From Zanthoxylum bungeanum (lineage: Eukaryota; Streptophyta; Magnoliopsida; Sapindales; Rutaceae): a stretch of DNA of 64,000 bases. This document shows, one piece after another, positions 60,428-64,000 of the stretch. The stretch is from the NCBI GenBank assembly GCA_019454045.1, contig SKCR01015050.1, forward strand, positions 156,964 through 220,963, written 5' to 3'. The notes beneath the pieces are model-generated. The model did not search any database, had not been told where the DNA came from, and saw only the letters and a program-made list of their open reading frames with translations. Both the position numbers and the translations under genes were made by a program. The first letter of the stretch is position 1. Each line of letters begins with the position of its first letter.

Positions 60428-60705
60428 CCTTATTAAGTCCAATTTAAAACTTTGAATATATTATAATTATGGGAGAATAGTCTAATAAGTAATAGTATAA
60501 GAATTACCTTTACCCTAGCAGAGGGAAGTTACCTCCTCATGGATGAATAGTAAAAACTGTAAAATAAACAAAGTAACTTATTATTATTACAGAACGTAAT
60601 TAAAAATTACAAAACTAAATTAAAAGAACTTAGAGAGAGAAGAACTCCCTAGTTACATCGAATTAGTGAGAGGAAATGGTACAACAAAAACTGAAATCTC
60701 GAGCT

Positions 60706-60715
60706 CTATTTATAG
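60706..60715 (-). promoter_or_regulatory. Probable N2 LTR TATA box
   Basis: Minus strand CTATAAATAG, followed by gagctcgag and a CT-rich stretch suited to an initiation region. It lies about 570 bp from the LTR start. Confidence 0.7.
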
Positions 60716-60732
60716 GCACAGATAGGGTCTGC

Positions 60733-61090
60733 GCGTCGCGACGCTGGAACAGTTCCGCGTCGCGACGCCAGCTACAGTGACACGTGTCATGGTGATTCGA
60801 CGACTCAGATCTTCTCCGATGACGTGGCACTGTTCATGACGTCATTGCTTACGTCACACTGATGATGTGGCACTGTTCATGACGTCATTGATGACGTCAC
60901 GCTGACGTGTGGAGGGCGATTATCGGCAGCGTCAGATCTTGACACGTGGCAGCGGCGCATTTTAGCAAGTCCGTTGAGATGTTGACACGTGGCATGGCGC
61001 ACGTTAGCAAAGTCAAACTTTTCAAATTGTTGACCGTTGACCCGGCGCACGTTGAGCGTCGCGGCGCGCAAAGCTCCATCGTCGCGACGC
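60733..61090 (-). promoter_or_regulatory. Cluster of bZIP-type and GC palindromes upstream of the TATA box
   Basis: GCGTCGCGACGC at 60733-60744 and 60757-60768; CGTCGCGACG at 61080-61089; TGACACGTGTCA (G-box palindrome) at 60778-60789; GACACGTGGC at 60941 and TGACACGTGGCA at 60983; TGACGTCA at 60837-60844, 60880-60887 and 60892-60899, the first two inside a 30-bp duplication (60818-60847, 60861-60890). Such ACGT-core sites are bound by plant bZIP factors; function here is inferred. Confidence 0.7.
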
Positions 61091-61281
61091 GTAGAAGATG
61101 AAAATATTCCTGTTGACGTATTTTTGTCGGTTTTGCCCCAAATTGCCTCCAGTGCTGTCCAAACTTTATTTATCTGCAAAATAACACAACAAACACATCA
61201 AAACGTTCATAAATCCGAGAAACAATACAAAACATTAGGTCAAATGAGTGAGAAATAGTGGTATAAATACCACTTATCACA

Positions 61282-62608
61282 CCCCCAAACCTAACATTTT
61301 GCTAGTCTCGAGCAAAACAGAAAGTAAAATAACATGAAAATAAACTTTAACTAAGCCACTTTCGTAGGGATCACGGTTGCATTTAGCATATGCAACAAGC
61401 CTTTAAACCCCTAGGTGTCCCTAGTGGACGAGTTGTAGTCTCGTGAGGGCTTACAGCAATGATACCCACAAATATTTTACAAAAGTAAAAAGTTAGTAAA
61501 ACTAATGCACACAAAAGCAAAAAGACAAGCGAAAAGAGAATAAAGAAAGTTAGTGACTAATTAGGTGAAAATTCTATTCAAGTTACTAGTTGTTTTGTTT
61601 CTTTCTAAATTACTGAATAAGTAAATTCTCCGATTATTTTTACCATTCTCCATATACAAGCTAACAAAATATTAATCAACTCATTTTTGCCCACAACAGT
61701 CATAAGTGCAGTTGATAAGAGAGTAATATTTTTGTCCTAAAGTTCTTATGAGATTTCACACCTTTTTATAGCAATGGAATAATTTTCTGATTTTTCTGAT
61801 TTTTTCTTTGATTTTTTTTTCTCTATTTTTTTATTTATATACAATACCTTCCGTCTATGTAGCGAGCTTTGGGTTGGTGGCTCCCAAACCAGTTGGCTTT
61901 AGGGCACCAGGTGTTAAGACACCCCTACGAACTTAATTACTCAGATTTCAGATATTTATATTTTTGCAGCATCTTCGATCCATGTAACGAGCTTTGGGCC
62001 AGTGACTCAAACCAGTTGGTTTTAGGGCATTAGGTGTTAAAACACCCTTACAGACTTAATAACTCGGATCTCGGACGTTTTTTTTTTTTTTTTTTTTTTT
62101 TTTACTCCATCACTATTTAGAGATGCTTCTTCCAATTAAACTATAGCACAGAATATTACAAACTTTTCAATTTTAGCTCATGTCCGTATGTTTCCATGTA
62201 TGTTGATAATACCTGCCAACTGAACATATGAAGATCCATTTTAGTCCGTGTTAAGGAGAATTTACGAATTAAATAATTTAAAATGAAATAAACAAAAATT
62301 AACTTGTTCCGAAATAAATGGTTTGAGATACGTTTCAGGAGTGAAAACCTTACTCAGCTACCTTCACCAATTTCACCTTTTTAGTCAAAACAAAAACACG
62401 AAAATGCAAAATATTTTTGTAATTTTTGAAAATTTTTCATTTTTTTTTGTATTTTTCGAAAATTTTGGACTAAAAATAAAAACAATATACAAATTAAAAA
62501 CAAGGTACTAATCAACTAAATCCCTCCCCCAAACCTAAATGAGACATTGTCCCCAATGTCTTAAATAGTAAAAGGAGAGTTAGAAGATTGTACCTGGTTA
62601 GCTGAAAT
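61282..62608 (-). mobile_element. N2 3' internal noncoding region
   Basis: Shares ordered words with N1 (17558-18622): ctaacattttgctagtc, gccactttcgtagggatcac, ccctagtggacgagttgtag and an aaacctaaatgagacattgtcc block near 62530. A segment with agcgagctttggg...accagttgg-ttagggca occurs twice (about 61846-61957 and 61971-62078), followed by 26 T at 62078-62103. No protein is readable. The right boundary with the LOG copy is between about 62566 and 62640. Confidence 0.7.
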
Positions 62609-63261
62609 CTACAGGAAATTAAGGTTAAGATCCAGATTAATTCGACGCCTCTTACCACGATCGTCCTCAGACCAATTTCTTTGATAGGATAGGGTCAACT
62701 TGTGGTTCATAGGCTATGAGTTATTCAGATCCGGAGCAGTTGGCAGAAAGAGGAGTTCTTTCATAGGTTTTGACACGAACCCATTTCTCCGAGCATCATC
62801 AAGAAACACACAAAGAAAATCATAAAATCCATCAACGTTGAGTAGTCCAAGCGGTTTCTGGTGTATGTTCAGGTTCGCCCAAGATAGTACAATAAAATTT
62901 CCTCCAATGTACCCAAACCACCTGGCAAAGCAATAAAAGCATCATCACGGTTAATCATTTCTACCAGACGTTCAGACATACCTGGCACAATTAGTTCCTC
63001 TCCGTTTGATGATCCAATAAGATTTGCCTCTGCCAAGGGTTTTGGATGATACCCAAAACGTGACTGCCTCATTCCTGTACGGCTTTTGAAACGATCCCCA
63101 TAAGTCCAAGATTCCTCCGCCATATATTAAGTGCATATTCCTTGCAGATAATACTCGACCCAACTCCTGTGCTGCTATGTATTGTTTGTACTTTCGCTGC
63201 CAACACTACTACCACAAAACACACAAATGTTTTCAACTCGTCTTCTTGAAGTGGCTTCCAT
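62609..63261 (-). pseudogene. LOG-type cytokinin phosphoribohydrolase, intronless broken copy
   Basis: LOG enzymes release active cytokinin bases from nucleoside monophosphates in the cytosol. From the ATG at 63261 the copy reads VENICVFCGSSVGSEST, AAQELGRVLSARNMHLIYGG, EANLIGSSNGEELIVPGMSE, INRDDAFIALPGGLGTLEE (family hallmark PGGxGTxxE near 62900), WANLNIHQKPLGLLNVDGFY and SKPMKELLFLPTAPD, then a TAG at 62714-62716 and INLDLNL before TAG 62609. The length is near the usual 210-220 residues. At least four frame changes and an in-frame stop occur, yet no introns separate the blocks, although plant LOG genes are normally split. It is most likely a processed pseudogene. Confidence 0.88.
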
Positions 63262-63329
63262 TTTTATGTTTTTCTTTCTTAACTCTGGATGACTTCAAAA
63301 GTGCAATGATGAGTTGAATTTATAATACC
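63262..63329. other. Short spacer between two gene relics
   Basis: 68 bp between the LOG copy and the exon at 63330. On the minus strand it starts with a GT donor context (CAG/GTATT) and contains a ccag, so part may be intron of the upstream gene. Nothing else is seen. Confidence 0.5.
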
Positions 63330-64000
63330 TGAAAAGGGTGAGGAAAAATAGCACAAGTATCTTCCAAATGACGATTAGTAGCAAAATAGTAAAATAGATT
63401 ATGATAGTCAACAAGATCTGGATCCTGTCGGAGAAAACAAAAGAAACAAAAAAACAAATCAATATTATTAGGAAAAGACAAAGAGATATAATATGTACAA
63501 AAATTTACAGCTTGATTAACGTCTATGCGTCAGGGACAAGCTTCCCATCCAATTTTCTTATAATTGGCAAACATGGTCTTTTTTAGTCAGATTCCCAAGA
63601 CTTAACTGTTGTCTTTCTTTTTGAAATTGTGTATGTAATCTGCGAAAGGCTATGTGAACATATCCACTGGGATCGTCTCAAGAGTCGAAGATATATCATC
63701 TAAAGACTCCTTACTCAAGCCATCCCTAATGAATTTAATTTTGTCTTCGCGATTAACAGACACCATTCCTAAAGAACGACAACGAGTATTGCAATTCCAA
63801 CGTGCACATTTGTAACAAACACCCATTTGCTTAGCTCTTCATTTCTTTGCATAGGTGCTTCTTCCAAAACCAGGCAAGTGTGAAATAAAAGAGTGAGAAG
63901 ATTCACCTGCCAATCGGACTCGTGCTTCAATTACCCAACGAATGTCATTGGGAACACCATAGATCGTTAGTAACCTCATTCGTTCCAAGCGAGCTTTGTA
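63330..64000 (-). pseudogene. Unrecognised host gene relic with one intron, cut by window edge
   Basis: One minus-strand frame runs from 64000 to about 63508: ARLERMRLLTIYGVPNDIRW, SHSFISHLPGFGRSTYAKK, a TGA, then MGVCYKCARWNCNTRCRSLG (a cysteine cluster), KIKFIRDGLSKESLDDISST, a TAG, PFADYIHNFKKKDNS, a TAA (63602-63604), another TGA, FANYKKIGWEACP and a further TGA. A GTAAAT...CCGACAG intron of about 85 bp (T-rich, plant-like) separates this from exon 63423-63330, DPDLVDYHNLFYYFATNR to HPFQ, followed by a GT donor. Conserved-looking residues between stops show a real former gene; I do not recognise the family. Confidence 0.75.

Larger units (their letters stand above)
59282..61281 (-). repeat. 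3' LTR of element N2 (same unassigned family as N1)
   Basis: Plus-strand ends TGACCGGCG and ATCACA; on the minus strand TGTGATAAGTGG...CGCCGGTCA, 2000 bp. A G-rich tract (reverse complement of ccccaaacc, 61282 onward) precedes it, so the internal region lies to the right. It contains a minisatellite (60188-60427), a TATA box (60706-60715) and a palindrome-rich upstream region (60733-61090). ORFs at 60260-60442 and 60877-61258 translate repeats or regulatory sequence and are not genes. Confidence 0.78.

Noticed and set aside
60260..60442. Minus-strand ORF with repeated IPPLWLV-like residues
   Set aside because: It is a translation of the 28-bp minisatellite in the N2 LTR.
62078..62103. 26-T run as the poly(A) tail of the LOG processed copy
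   Set aside because: It is more than 500 bp beyond the LOG stop, and the intervening sequence (around 62530) matches the N family 3' region, so it is not the end of a LOG transcript.

Overview
The window is plant nuclear DNA, probably from a eudicot. It is AT-rich and consists almost entirely of nested, decayed LTR retrotransposons. There are initiator-Met-type primer binding sites, Copia and Tat-type Ty3/gypsy proteins, hAT relics and a plant-type T-rich intron. No intact host gene is visible. The only host-like sequence is two broken gene copies on the minus strand at the right edge, one of them a LONELY GUY (LOG)-type cytokinin-activating enzyme.

Layout. 1-14223: minus-strand Tat-type Ty3/gypsy element T1. 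Its reverse transcriptase is split by a plus-strand Copia element A (813-10750) with 2-kb LTRs and a 5-bp target duplication. 14224-16260: 3' end and partial LTR of a SIRE-like Copia element, carrying a 535-bp hAT-type MITE with an 8-bp target duplication. 16261-18622: minus-strand LTR and 3' noncoding region of an element of unassigned family (N1). 18623-39823: a three-deep nest. LTR relic B1 contains Copia element B2 (minus), whose 5' LTR contains a Tat-type element D (plus, 26712-39290); each junction has a 5-bp duplication.

39824-49200: Copia element C (minus), with similar 2.4-kb LTRs but a broken pol; its left LTR lacks the outer 21 bp. 49201-52473: 3' LTR and pol end of another B-family element (B3). 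It is cut by E (52474-56809, minus), a truncated relative of A. E is followed by a decayed hAT transposase gene (56810-59281, minus), which is cut by a 2-kb LTR (N2, 59282-61281) with its 3' noncoding region (to about 62600). 62609-64000 holds the LOG-like pseudogene and an unrecognised decayed gene with one recognisable intron.

The elements do not act together as a pathway; the window records successive insertions. Order can be read from the nesting: A is younger than T1; D is younger than B2, which is younger than B1; E is younger than B3; N2 is probably younger than the hAT gene. The observations most worth following are the intronless LOG copy lying in sense orientation directly upstream of the N2 3' region (possible capture of a host transcript by a retroelement), a dense cluster of bZIP-type palindromes upstream of the TATA box in the N2 LTR, and several element-specific tandem repeats.
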